DNA of 64,000 nt from Fragilaria crotonensis (lineage: Eukaryota > Bacillariophyta > Fragilariophyceae > Fragilariales > Fragilariaceae), in the NCBI GenBank assembly GCA_022925895.1, contig JAKSYS010000198.1, forward strand, positions 1-64,000, read 5' to 3'. The notes under the pieces were generated by a model. It did no database searches. It saw only the letters and a list, made by a program, of their open reading frames with translations, and had not been told where the DNA came from. This document shows positions 11,469-22,889 of the stretch, piece after piece; positions within the stretch are counted from its first letter, which is position 1, and every line of letters starts with the position of its first letter. A program made the translations under genes and the position numbers.

Positions 11469-13397
11469 GTGAGACTGTTGAGTCCCCAACACTGGGCCCA
11501 AACGCAAGCCTCGAATCGGAAAAAGCGAGAGGAATGCGGCAAATGCACCAGTGGGAACGGATGTGAGTTATTCTGGGGAAAGGGGTACACACGACGTATC
11601 AAACTTGGGAGTGACAATGTGGCAACATTTCCGATGGCTCCAGTATTCAAACAGTTTGCTGGTGTTCTGCGAAGAGGCGGGGATTGATTTTATGTCAGAC
11701 GACACGATAGCAATGCCCGCTGGAATCATATCGGATTCGGACGAAGACGAGGAAGGAGAGGAGGAAGAATCGTCGAGAGCACAGAAGCAATGCCCTAACA
11801 CGTGGGCGCCGTCCAAAAGAAAAGAAAAGACGACGGAGGAATCCGTAACCACCAAGCCAAACATCATTCCAGATGAAGAGTCGCGACAACCTGCCAGCGA
11901 AATGTTGCAACTATTGGCTTTACACCACCAGTATGGACACATTCCGATGCGAAAACTCCAGGAGATGGCAAAACAGGGAATTCTACTAAGGCGCCTCGCC
12001 AAATGCAACATTCCGACATGCTCGGCATGTTTGTTTGCGAGAGGAGCAACGAAGCACCCATGGAGCGGGAAAACAAGAAGGGACACGGACAGTGACTAAA
12101 CCCCGGCGATGGTAGGCGAAGTCATATCGGTGGACCAACTTGAGTCACCAACACCCGGATTAATCGCGCAGATGACAGGCAAGCTGACCACCAAGCGATA
12201 TAAATACGCGACGGTGTATGTGGACCAACGATCGCGCTTCGGCTACGTCCATCTTCAAAAGACGTCGTCGGCGGAGGAAACGATTGTTGGTAAAAGGACA
12301 TTCGAAACCTACGCACGACGTCACGGCATCACAGTCAAGAACTACCTTGCCGACAACGGCATCAATCTGTGGGTAGAAGAGTGCAAGAAACAGGGACAAG
12401 GCCTGACGTTTGCGGGCATGAATGCACACCATCAGAATGGAGTAGCAGAGAGACGCATATGTGAGCTACAAGACATGGCACGAACAATGTTGATTCATGC
12501 AAACTCACGTTGGTCCGAGAGCGTGACAACTAACCTCTGGCCGTATGCAGTCCGAATGGCAAACGAGGCCATCAACAACACACCGAGTTTTCAAGATGAA
12601 GACGGAAAGACACCTGTGGAATTATTTGCAAACTCAAAAGTTACAGCAAACCCTAAACACTGGAAGCCGTTCGGTTGCCCAGTATACGTACTGGACAACC
12701 ATCTTCAATCCTGCAAGCCGTTTCACAAGTGGAAACAACGGAGCAAGGTGGGGGTATACTTGGGTACGTCGCCACAACATCATGGACGCACATTGGCCCT
12801 TGTGCTAAGCCTCGATACCGGACTGGTCAGTCCTCAATTTCATGTGGCTTTTGACCCGTCGTTCCTATCAGTAAAAGACATCAAATCAAAATTGCAGTGG
12901 CAGATCAAAGAAGGATTTGTCAAACAACTTGACATGCTCAGGGACCGCAGCCGTGGAACCGATGTAACCCGACGCGATGGATCGTCGGAGAAGACTCGTT
13001 CCGACTCAAAGGGAGCGCCAAAGACACTCAAAAGAAAGAGAAAATCCCTGGAAATACTCAATGAAGGTGGGGGAGGTGATCCGCGAACACGTGCAGAACA
13101 ACGTGCACCAGCTGCACCAGGAGCAACCGAAGAAGGTTCTCCAAGGCTCACTCGTGCAAATGGCAGCACGATAGAGCAAGCGGATCGACGCTCCGGTCAA
13201 AGGAGACGATCCAGCCGAAAGGCAAACTCATCACAAGACATGTTACGGGCGATGATGGCGGAACTGATGACAAACACACAGACTGACATTGCTGGAGAAA
13301 TCTTCGCATATCAAGCGATGTTCCCGGACCACGAACATGATCACATCGACCCTTTCCTGGCGTATAAGTCTGTGTCGGACCCGGACACACTTTATTA
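11469..13397 (+). pseudogene. copia GAG-pre-integrase and integrase region
   Basis: The zinc-binding pre-integrase motif is present at about 11910-12060: LHHQYGHIPMRKLQEMAKQG with downstream CNIPTCSACLFARG, an HHCC pattern. After a stop at 12099, a 429-codon open frame (12109-13398) holds the integrase catalytic core. The three acidic positions are ISVDQLES (D), LADNGIN (D) and HHQNGVAERRI (E). The chromodomain-like and GKTPVELF/FGCPVYVLD segments typical of copia integrases follow. The C-terminus ends DPDTLY where the MITE enters. Removing the MITE and one TTA copy continues this frame as YHQAMREPDRNEF into the reverse transcriptase region. Confidence 0.85.
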
Positions 13398-14136
13398 GAG
13401 CATCCTCCAAGGGACGACATCAAACGTTATCAAATGCCCGACCGGCGCGCAACCTCGAGATTTTCGAAAAACGCATCTTTCAAGGCTCGATTATCAAATA
13501 TTTGACCTCCCTCGTGACGCAACGCGCCGGCAGGGCATTTGATAAATTTGATAACGCATTTGGTATTATCAAATCAGGGGTGATTTGATAATACCAAATG
13601 ATATCAAATCTGATATCAAATCACGGAAATCTGTGTACAAGCTACTTCGGAGTTGTACTGTCGTATCTTTCCCTCCGTGAAAACCTTCGTATTCGTCGTC
13701 CAGCGAACCCGATACTGGATTCTACGTTCACATTCCCTACTGTCGACGACGATGTCGATACGATCTGATGCAACCGCTCGACAATTCGACCTCCTCAAGC
13801 GCATGATCAAGTCAGAACGTGCGTAAGGAGCAGCAATAATGAAATAACAACAGATACAGCATTATCGTTTTAGCATCTACTACGGTACTAGTAAATGATG
13901 ATTACTACCGGTAGTAGTACAAAGTAGTTGTCATCAAACAATTCCTCAGTGTGATTCTGATAAAATTTGATATTTGTGAATTTCGCGCCTTGGAAGTTGC
14001 CTCTTCAAGAACTTCAAAGTCGAGCACGCCAGCCATTTGATTAAACCGTCAGAGAATGCAACGGTTTTGGAAGACACTGTTTTTGTCACTATTACGTCAT
14101 TTGATCCGGAAAATTGTGATCCCTTGGAGGATGCTC
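13398..14136. mobile_element. PIF/Harbinger-like MITE inside the copia element
   Basis: This 739-bp non-coding insert has perfect 17-bp terminal inverted repeats (GAGCATCCTCCAAGGGA at 13398-13414 and its complement at 14120-14136). It is flanked by the 3-bp duplication TTA (13395-13397 and 14137-14139). TWA duplications with GAGC/GGGC-type ends are the signature of PIF/Harbinger elements. Excision in silico restores the retrotransposon reading frame exactly. The interior is rich in TTTGATAA/TTATCAAA words and has a perfect 19-bp-arm hairpin at 13558-13599. It has no transposase and would need one in trans. Confidence 0.9.
13558..13599. repeat. Perfect 19-bp inverted repeat in the MITE
   Basis: The arms ATTTGGTATTATCAAATCA and TGATTTGATAATACCAAAT are separated by GGGG. 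The nearby ATATCAAATCTGATATCAAAT run repeats the same words. Confidence 0.9.
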
Positions 14137-14139
14137 TTA

Positions 14140-15746
14140 CCATCAAGCCATGAGGGAACCTGATCGAAACGAATTCAAATCAGGAATGGATTAGGAGATC
14201 AAAGACCGATTTGAAAACGGTAACTTCACAGTAATCCGAAGGTCAGAGGTTCCAGAAGGGTGTACGATTCTGCCCGCAGTGTGGCAGATGCGGAGGAAAC
14301 GAGATGCGAGGACTGGCAAAATAAAGAAGTACAAGGCTCGTCTGAATATTGATGGTTCCCGTACGAAGTTTGGAGAACACTACCACGAGACCTACTTGGC
14401 AGTCGCATCCTGGAATTCCGTGCGTATGCTGTTGACAATGACCGCAGTGCATGGGGTGGCACACGAAGCAAATAGACTTCGTACAGGCATTCGCACAAGC
14501 GCCGGTTGAAAAGACCCTCTACATGAAGATACCTGCGGGAGTCAAGATTGAGGGCGACACCAACACAGAAGACTATGTCCTCAAAATTCACAGAAATATC
14601 TACGGTCAGAAACAAGCAGGTCGGGTTTGGAACAAGTACCTGTCACAAAAATTGACGGAGGAACTCGGATTCAAGCAATTGAAAGTTGATGAGTGTGTAA
14701 ACTATTGAGGTTAAACTCTGTATGTGCTTTACACTGATGACAGTTTGCTTGCCGGACCAGATAAGGAGGAGATACAACAAATCAGTGATGAATTGCAAAC
14801 AAAGTCAAAGCTGTCGATTACAGTTGGAGGTGACCTCGCCGATTTCCTGGGAGTAAACATTGGGCGCAAAGAAGACGGAACAATGCACATGACGCAACCT
14901 CATCTAATCGAGCAGATACTGAGTGATCTAAGGATGGGGAATGCATCGGTGAAGCCGAGAAGCACCCCGGCTGCATCGTCAAAGGTGCTAACACGCCACT
15001 CACAATCACCTGACTTTGACGGTTCTTTCAACTACCGTTTGGTGATTGGTAAGTTAAATTACCTCGAGAAAGCAACGAGAAGCGACATCTTGTTTGCGGT
15101 CCATCAATGTGCTTGTTTCGTTTCTGATCCTAAAAGGGAGCACGGGGAGACGGGCAGATGGTTAGCTCGGTATCTGAAAGGGACGAGGGATAAGGGAACC
15201 ATCATGAAGCCGATGTCAGGAAAGGATCTCGAGGTCTTTGTGGACGCAAGCTTCTGCGGAGACTGGTGCCCTGAGGAGGCAGCCGAAGATCGCGACACGG
15301 CACGATCAAGACATGGTTACAATATCCAATATGCTGGATGTCCCTTACTTTGGAAGGCCCAGTTGCAGACCCAAATTGCCTTGTCTTCAACTGAGAGCGA
15401 GTACACTGGTTTGAGTCTTGCATTACGTGATGCCATTCCGATCATGGAATTATTAAAAGAAATGAAGGGCATGGGCTATCCGATCGAGTCGTTGCAAGCG
15501 CAAGTACATTGTCAGGTATTCGAAGACAATTTGGGTGCCCTGGAGATGGCCAAGGTACACAAGTATCGACCACGAACTAAGCACTTGAACGTCCTATTAC
15601 AACACTTTCGCGATTACGTGGAACGACAGGAGATTGCAATACATGCCATAAACACAAATGATCAACCTCAACCAGCGGACTTCTTAACGAAGGCTTTGAA
15701 CGAGGAGACCCTCGGACGACACCGACAGAAAGTCACGGACTGGTAG
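14140..15746 (+). pseudogene. copia reverse transcriptase and RNase H
   Basis: The RT begins at HQAMREPDRNEF, with an in-frame TAG soon after (MD-stop-EIKDRF). The fingers segment KARLNIDGSRTKFGEHYHET lies near 14335. A frame change near 14460 leads to QIDFVQAFAQAPVE (first catalytic Asp) and IYGQKQAGRVW. A stop at 14706 precedes YVLYTDDSLLAG, the Y-x-D-D catalytic motif. From 14724 to 15746 a 340-codon open frame holds the connection and RNase H: VFVDASFCGDW, SSTESEYTGLS and VFEDNLGALEMAK. It ends at HRQKVTDW. The 3' half is better preserved than gag. Confidence 0.87.
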
Positions 15747-15777
15747 GCACAACCTGAGTAGAAAGCAAAAGGGAGTG

Positions 15778-16147
15778 TGATGATATCAGTACCGTGATGT
15801 ATCTTACTGTACTGTATAGTGCGCAAATCGACTCAGGAAGTGAGCGAAGTGTACAATAGTATGAATGGTACTAGTAAAAAGGCACTGGGGTGTTCTCCGA
15901 TGACACATAAGAACTTCAATGATAAAGATATGATGCAAACGGTGATGCAACCAAAGTCGTATCCGTTTGCTTGTGTTAGCGATGTGAAGAATATCAATGT
16001 TGCAGTGACATTCGATACTCACAATAAGAACGTATCGGTAAATCAGAAGTTTATCAATTGTGAATCTATATACTAATAGCCCATTTACATAATTACTACA
16101 CTCACACACTGTTGAGCGATGCTAACAAAGTTTACTTTAAAATAACA
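15778..16147 (+). repeat. 3' LTR of copia element
   Basis: It matches 9337-9716 with about 11 substitutions and two short deletions. It is preceded by the polypurine tract ending at about 15777 and followed by CCTTCTTCT, which also precedes the 5' LTR. Confidence 0.9.
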
Positions 16148-19100
16148 CCTTCTTCTTTGAAAGAAGGATGACTCCACAAACGGAGCAATGATTACAGCAT
16201 TTCAGTGTCATGCTGAGAAATTCGTCCAGGTATGGGTTTGCTAATGGCAGAAAGAAGGAATACAGATTCACATGATAGGATCTGGTCATGAATGTTGCGA
16301 ATTAGTACCTCTGTAACACGTGGAAGCACCTATATCTGCTCTCACAACAAGACTGGGAAGTGATTAACTCACTTATCCAGACTTTCATCTGTAAATGAAC
16401 AAAACAGCATGGTGGCAAGGGGTTAGGGGAGCAAGCAAAACGTCTTGATTAATTCCAATTGTCTGCCGGTAGCTGCAACAAAGAATGGTGTTTCTGTGTT
16501 GTATAGAGGATGAACGTATTTGGTTTGGAGAAGTCTTTTGGCATTCAAACAGCAAAGCTGTCAATCAAACTAAGCCTTCATGGATGATTTCAATTATACT
16601 CTCGAATCTCATTTTTGCGGATGTCATCATCTTGCAGTAACGCTTGTATTCAGAAAACCTGTGGCATTGGAGGCGTGGACTTGATTTGCATTTACAATGA
16701 CCACTTGTCATTGACGACCATCATTGTCCTCAAAGTAATTGCCCTGTAAATTGATAAAGCAATCCTTCTCCTTTGATTCAGGTGTATCAATACTACTAGC
16801 GTACGGATTGCTCCTCCAAATTAACGCAAAGGGTAGTGGGTCACATTCTGCAGCTACAAGGTTTTTGCGGAATAGGTCTATCTCGTGTATCAAACGGAGA
16901 CAAACAGTTCGCTGAAGTCATCAAATTCAAGATTATTTCCATTGCGAACAGTCTTGGAATCAAATACAGGTTCTTGAGCATCAGAACCATAAATGACATT
17001 GATGATGGTGTTCTGCCACAGGCCTTTTGGTGTTGATATCTTGGGCATCAGCATTGTTGTCCTGCAGTCACTGATTCTCCAAACACGTGAGATAATTGCC
17101 GGAGATGAGCCTCTGTCTCAAAGCTGGTAATTGCAGATGAGCAGCTTTCACCACCAATCCGCTCTTGGTAACTCAATGATGGCGAATTCTTGTGGATCTT
17201 TTACTAGAAGCATCATTCAATATGTCGTGAAACTACCATCGGAGAAATCCCAAGTTTCGGCAGTGCAGAAAGACACCCTGCAGCTTTCCATGCCAAGGAG
17301 GCCCTGCAGATGCAAATATCATCCTAGAAGCTTCAAGAAGATCTCCAGCTTGATGCATAGAGCACTGTTCAAAATTTGACCAGGAAGCAAAGCAATCATG
17401 GTACCTGAGCTTGTGTAGCTTTATGGGAAGGGAAGGCAGAGTCCATCAGGCACATCAATCGGCATTGCTTTCTCTGTCCCCTGTTGTAAGCTTAATCTTA
17501 CGATGAAGGCAGTATCCATACTGTGGCAGGTGAAGAAAAATTGCAGGCATCCTCTTTGATTGCAACATGACTGAAGACAAAGGCCAAGATCATGATGTTG
17601 TTGCATGAAATTACCGAAAGCTCCACCATCTCAACAATTTCAGGTAGATATCATAGATGGTTCTCATCCAGTACTAACGTGGGATACAAAATGCCTTTCA
17701 TCAATGCAAATTCGGCCAACCTCTCGAAGATATTCACTCGAACAGTCAAACTCTTGACAGCACGATGCTGCTTCTGAGTACCATGCCAACAATCCTTGCA
17801 ACTAAACCACTTTGCACATTGTTTCCCGGTCTGTCGGTCACATTAGGTGCAAAAGCTTATTGATTGTACCTGGGAGCAGATCAGGCTTCAGTTGTTTGGA
17901 ATAACAGGCAAGAATTGGAGGCCCCTCAGGCAGCCCAATGCGGCTCAAAACCTTCTCTCAAAATGTAGAATCAACCATGAGAAGAAGACAAGCAAATGGC
18001 TTGCTTGAGAGACTGATGGTTGATAGTTATGTTAGAGTGTGGTGTCAATGTGAGTTGCAAGACCTGACTGGTGCTAGCTACACTGAGATTCTACTCAATG
18101 ATAGGAGCAGATGAATCTTGAAGTGTTATGTCTTTATGTTTAGACTGTTAGGTACATTAAAGGACGAAGACTACAATGGTTATGACTCCGTAAAGACGAC
18201 ACCAAGAAGTATCCAGAGGCATAGACGAACGCTTCTTGAGTCATTTATGAAATGGTCAAGACTTTGTCACCAAACATTAGCTATGAGGGCCTATGGTCGC
18301 TATTGAGCTGGCAGCACAGAAGAACTCGTCCCCGTGAAGTAAGTGCAAAGGCTATAGGCATCTTGGAGGAGCTTGTTAAAGGAAGTCAATGAAATTGTAA
18401 AAAGAAGTTGAAAGGAAGACATATGAGTACAAGGAAACACCGGCTACAAGAACTCCAAGCGTCAACAAAACAGTCCAACCAGCAAAAAGCAAAAACACGA
18501 CAATGCATCCAGAATGGCAAGGCAATCAACCAATAGTATGAGAAGTTAATTGCATGCCTACGGAAAGGAATGAAGAAGGCATTACAAGAAGAATTGGCAG
18601 AGTTACCTCTGAATGAAGGTGGTAACCTCAAAACACGCAATGAAGGTGGTAACCTCAAAACACGCACCACTTACTGGGCACAAATCAATATCCAGCACCG
18701 CTTTCTAGAGAGAATCCGTTGTTACTTTGGTGGCCAGGCTACAGGAACTTCACCATCCCTTCTCTTACTGGCCTAATAGATGCTGCCATTGCTAGACTTT
18801 GTGGTGAGTATATGCACCAAGGAGCTAAACATTACAAATGCCGCAATTTCCTATGCTGGTATCTCGGACAAATGCAAGAAGTCGCTCATGGCACACCATA
18901 CTCCATCATCGGTTGCGGATGTTTATGTGGGAATATTCAAGGCTTGGAGGGATACAACAGCTTCATCAACTTTGGGAATGCATAACTATCTTTAGAGCAC
19001 CTCACCAACTCAGCAATCCCGGACAATGAGGACAATCATGACAATCAAGAACAGCGAGAAACATGAAACAACAAACAAACTGGAATGTTGCCAATTTCAT

Positions 19101-20109
19101 TTAGTGCTGTTGTTGCTGAATCATGCGCTGAATAAAATGTTCATACCTGCAATGCATGCAGTTGCAAACACAATCTTATTCTAAGAAGAAGAAGGCAATG
19201 ATATTCAAATTCACTAAACCTGCATGACTATCTGTTCTAAGGCTGCTGAATCATGTCATTGGAGCCAAATGGAGACAAGCTTTCCATGCTGAGAATGTCA
19301 ATATTTTACACAATGGGCCAGTTCGGTTCCTGTCCACACAGAAACACCATCAATCCAGTATTTTTGGAGGAGCTGCAGCTGGAGGTTACTAGGAAGTCCA
19401 AAGTGCTGACCAAATTTGATGTCCATATCATTCCAAATCTTGCAGTGATAGCTACCAGGAAATACGGGGAGCCATAAAAGGTCACAAAATAAATGCAATC
19501 ACACTCCAATTGGCTAAATATCAATCCGGACAGAACTGAGTCTGGCAGAAGAAAGGCAGCTACAAGCAAAATAGCACAAAACCTATCTTCGGCACCACAC
19601 CATGACAGGATAGCATAAACCCTCCAGCAATTTGGTGCTCCTTCTCCAATACTGTGCTTTTTGAGTGGTGCTATGATGAGGTTTCAAAGAGGCAACATAG
19701 TGCACTCCGGATTATTGGCATCCTCTAGCTGCGGTGATGATAGGATTTGTTTATGATTCAAATGGACAGGGAAAAGTATTTTTTGCATGAAGTCAACAGA
19801 AGAGACCAAGTCTCATGAAATCTTAATGTAAGTGTGACAGAATGCATAGCAGTGCTGGGCAAATTATTCTCGGTGATGTGGGTGGAGCATTAGAACTCTC
19901 AATGCACTCCTTTCACATGGTTCCTCATGACACAAGGTGCCCCAATTCAATAAGCAGAAGCAATTCAATTTGCTGCTGAAGTGTCGATTCTCAATCCAAT
20001 CACCAATGAGATACAGCTATTGCATTACTTGTCACCGTATGAGGCTCACAATACGCTCGGCCATCACAAACAACCAAATGGAACGCAGAAGAAACAAGAG
20101 CGATTCCAG
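16148..20109. other. 4-kb stretch without recognisable gene
   Basis: Open frames are all short (under about 95 codons) and none matches a family I know. Weak coding-like pieces occur at 18570-18995 (NITNAAISYAGISDKCKKSL and VADVYVGIFKAWRD), interrupted by stops, so a decayed gene or element is possible. A 27-bp tandem duplication lies within it. Confidence 0.4.
18612..18665 (+). repeat. 27-bp tandem duplication
   Basis: Two exact head-to-tail copies occupy 18612-18638 and 18639-18665. They encode NEGGNLKTR twice in one short open frame. Identity is perfect, which suggests a recent slip. Confidence 0.95.
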
Positions 20110-20310
20110 AGCCTCTGCATCCATCACAGGTGATAGGGGACCCGATGGTCAGGGGTGAAATGAAGGCATCCAGTGGCATCAATTTCCCAGTTTGCTTGTT
20201 GTAGCAATAGACCGAGCTCGCCATGCTGAACGGCGAAGCTGCTGGATAGCCCTTAAGCGGAAGTGGGCAGCATCGTTTATCACAGCTTTAGTTCATTCGT
20301 TGATCCTGGG
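20110..20310 (-). pseudogene. Relic copy of the YccV/TPR gene 5' end
   Basis: The minus strand reads FRLRAIQQLRRSAW then RSIATTSKLG, then PLDAFISPLTIGSPI. It parallels FRLRLIQLHHSAW, RSFATTSDLG and PLDAFITPLFIGPPI in the gene at 5173-7471. The 20-bp upstream sequence GTTCATTCGTTGATCCTGGG (20291-20310) is identical to 7466-7485. Stops and a missing segment of about 50 bp near the start codon, plus loss of the rest of the gene, mark it as a dead partial duplicate. The shared presequence pattern supports the start assigned to the parent gene. Confidence 0.8.
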
Positions 20311-20768
20311 TATTGACCACGTGCTGGTACTATACTACCACTGCAATCTTGGTATGAACAACATGCAGCATGTAGTCCTACTTGTAGCCTATGGCATGTT
20401 AGCTAGCCGTACTGCCAAGTGTTTCAGAAAACAGTAGCACTTCAATTTCAAGTATGATACAGTTCGGCACAAACCATGGTATGACATAGTTGAACCCATT
20501 ACGAGGAGTGTACTGTATATAGGACGGAGAACGTATAGTTCAACGCAGTCGTGCGTTCACAGATAGTCGGATTTTGCCCTTGGGAAGTGCGAAGAAAAAC
20601 GCCGTCGCCAAAAGCAGGGTGCCTTTCGTCATGCCACAGACCTCACCTTCAATATCATTATATGCTAAAAAGTGCATTTGCACTAATTTCAAATGCAGTA
20701 CTGGAGGACTCGAGTATGCATCTGCGAGCCAGCCAGCGACTGAAGTACTTCTAATGAACCCATTCGCG
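20311..20768. other. Intergenic, nothing recognised
   Basis: This is AT/GTAC-rich spacer between the YccV relic and the 3' end of the glycosyltransferase-like gene. No frame has support. Confidence 0.4.
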
Positions 20769-21635
20769 TCAAGCCTTCAGACGAGTGAAGTTCAATCTAT
20801 CCAAAAGGACATCCCATGGCGGGTGCAGAGTGTAGCAATGCTCGACAGGAATGTCACTGTGATGATGGAGCATAGCACGACAATGCCACTTGATTGAGAG
20901 CTCGTCCCAATTTATAATGCAGCTGTACGAACGTGCTCAACGTTGGCTGATCGTAGTTTCGGGTATTCTTGTGTAGAGATAGGCTCGCAATAGCATAGGA
21001 TCGACATCTGGTAAGCGGCGAATGAAGACCAGGCCACTGTTGAAATCCTTCCGGTAGTTGAGCAGTTCCCACGTCCTGATCTCGGGCGGCTAGAAAATCG
21101 TGGTGGCGAGTACGAGGGTAGAAGGCTTCTGAAGAAGGATGGCTTGACGATGAGCAAGTCGTGGTCGAGATAGACAACCTCGGGGTAACGAAGCATCATA
21201 TCGGAAAAGAAGTGATTCTTTCACAGGCATTCTAACGCCAGTACAGTTGCCGAAATTAACGGGGCACTTGCATTTGTAAAATTTAAATTTCTTGCACTCA
21301 GTGTTCGCAATACTCCTTGTCATTGGGTTGGTCAGTGTAGATTACATACGAGTTGTTCCCTTGGCTTGTTTTATCATGAGGCAGTTATGCAGAATGTTTG
21401 ATGAATACTGTGCCGATTTCGGCCCGTATGTGAGAGTGACAAACGACATCGATTGTTCGACAGGAACAGGGTCGGATTGCTCTTCGACTCGTCTTGGTAA
21501 ATCGGCATCGAGGTTAACAATGCCAACAGGGCGCTGAGTCAACCACGAAGAATGGATTTCCACTAGATAAAGGGTTTGCAGGAGGATCAAACTGACCACG
21601 AGAGCAACACAGTTGAAATGAGCGATACGCAACAT
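20769..21635 (-). pseudogene. GT8-like type II glycosyltransferase, multiply frameshifted
   Basis: Starting at the ATG at 21635, a short cytoplasmic end and a membrane anchor (VALVVSLILLQTLYLVEI) are followed, in successively shifted frames, by hallmarks of family 8-like glycosyltransferases. These are FVTLTYGPKSAQYSSN, NNSYVIYTDQPND, KCPVNFGNCTGVRMPVKE, MLRYPEVVYLDHDLLIVKP with a D-x-D motif, HHDFLAARD, and WELLNYRKDFNSGLVFIRRL. A tail DIPVEHCYTLHPPWDVLLD ends at the stop at 20769. Such enzymes transfer sugars from nucleotide donors in the Golgi. About six single-base frame changes are needed over 290 codons, several in homopolymers (for example GG and TTTT). This is either a true pseudogene or a gene hit by many assembly errors. 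The order and spacing of motifs favour a formerly intact gene. Confidence 0.68.
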
Positions 21636-22014
21636 GAACGCTTATAGAGGAAATGCCCTTGATAGTAATCATTCATAAGGTCTTAAAGTATTTCATTGCA
21701 ACTTGTGTTGCGAATTGCGACAAAACATATTCATTCATGCGGTCAACCCAATGAACTCTATTTATGAAAACTCCAGTACAGTACAAGCACTGGAACACCG
21801 TATGTACAAGAATGATGAGAATCTGTTATTGACCGTTGTGTACATAGCTGCTTGTATTGAGAGCTGGAGTATAAAAAAGTACGAGTCCTTGGTACAGAGT
21901 ATGTCGACTAAAAATCCCATTGCTGCTACTGGTACTGGTACATGAACATACTTGTACTCGGAGTACTGTGAGCCGGGAGTACTGAGTACGACACCCCCAC
22001 TTATCATTTATGAT
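21636..22014. other. Intergenic with GTACTCGGAGTAC palindrome
   Basis: No gene is supported. A perfect GTACTCGGAGTAC lies at 21954-21966. The last 8 bases (TTTATGAT) are the left target duplication of the hAT MITE. Confidence 0.5.
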
Positions 22015-22584
22015 CAGGGGTGTCCTATTTAAGGCGGGCGCCTTAATTTTGGGGCCAATCGCCTTTTTGAAGCCTTGAAATAGCGCCTTAAATAAGGTCC
22101 TGTAGATTCTACGCTACAAACATACCATCGTGTAGAATTGTACGTGTAAGTTTGTACGGAGCATTCTCGTAGCATAGTACGACAGTACTCCAGTAGATAA
22201 TAAACAACATACAGTAGACATGGATACAGTACCTTGTTGTACAGTACTCCAGTATATCCGTAGCCAGTAGCAAGATGCTTTACTTGGACTTGGAACTCAA
22301 CTGTTGCAGTGAAAAAAGCTGAAACAATTGAAGTTACTTCCATGATTGTTCATGGTGAGCTGTGAGGTCTGTTGGCAGTGTTATTTTCATGATGGACTGA
22401 AGTGGGGATGAGCGTTGCAGCTGCTCTGTACAGTCATGAACCTTAACTCTAAATCCCCAAAACCCTAACCCCTAACCCCCACCGCCTTACACCGCCTTTT
22501 TGAAGGTCCAAAAAAGCGCCTATATTAACTAATTAAGGCGCTGCTAGGCGCGCCGGCCCGGTCGCCTTAAATAGGACACCCCTG
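22015..22584. mobile_element. Non-autonomous hAT element (MITE)
   Basis: This 570-bp element has perfect 22-bp inverted termini beginning CAGGGGTGTCCTATTTAAGG (22015-22036 and 22563-22584). It is flanked by a perfect 8-bp duplication TTTATGAT (22007-22014 and 22585-22592). The 8-bp duplication and CAGGG-type ends are diagnostic of the hAT superfamily. The sub-terminal regions repeat GCCTTAAATA/GGCGCC words, as expected for transposase-binding arrays. The interior carries a short run of CCCTAACCCC telomere-like sequence. There is no transposase. Its ends differ from the CAGGCCGTGT family at 29494 and 57542, so it belongs to a different hAT family. Confidence 0.93.
22461..22480. repeat. Interstitial telomere-like repeats
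   Basis: AACCCTAACCCCTAACCCCC inside the hAT MITE resembles degenerate TTAGGG telomere units. It is too short to mean a chromosome fusion. Confidence 0.6.
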
Positions 22585-22889
22585 TTTATGATAGATTAGT
22601 CCAACTTGTACATGCATACGCTAGTAGAGTACATCGTTACTACCGGTAGAAATTCTGCATTTTTGCAAGTACAAGTAGTGGAAGTGCTACCGGCTGTATA
22701 GGTTGCTCCAGTTCACCACTGCTACCGGCATAACTAATGCTGTGTGCTGTCTGCAAAATGCAAAACGTGCCATACTGGCTACCAGTACTGGCCGTAGTCC
22801 GAGTAGCTTGATAGCACCTGGCACCTGGTACGACAGTACTAAATACAGTACCGCGTAATCCGAGGATTACCCATGGGAAATGTGAAGCC

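Larger units (their letters stand above)
9337..16147 (+). mobile_element. Degenerate Ty1/copia LTR retrotransposon (diatom CoDi-like)
   Basis: This is a complete but decayed element with two LTRs (380 and 370 bp) and the copia order gag, protease, integrase, reverse transcriptase, RNase H. The LTRs differ by about 11 substitutions plus 10 nt of indels, roughly 3%, so the insertion is not recent. A purine-rich tract (AAAAGGGAGTG) precedes the 3' LTR. The 9-mer CCTTCTTCT flanks both ends (9326-9334 and 16148-16156). The true target duplication is probably the usual 5 bp within or next to it, so exact LTR borders may shift by 1-3 bases. Every coding domain carries stops or frameshifts, and a MITE interrupts the integrase-RT junction, so the element cannot move on its own. 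I did not identify a primer-binding site. Confidence 0.92.

Noticed and set aside
13289-13588. Plus-strand frame spanning the integrase end and MITE
   Set aside because: It crosses a transposon boundary and is not conserved coding sequence.
22461-22480. Possible internal telomere or fusion point
   Set aside because: Only about three degenerate units, and they are inside a bounded MITE.
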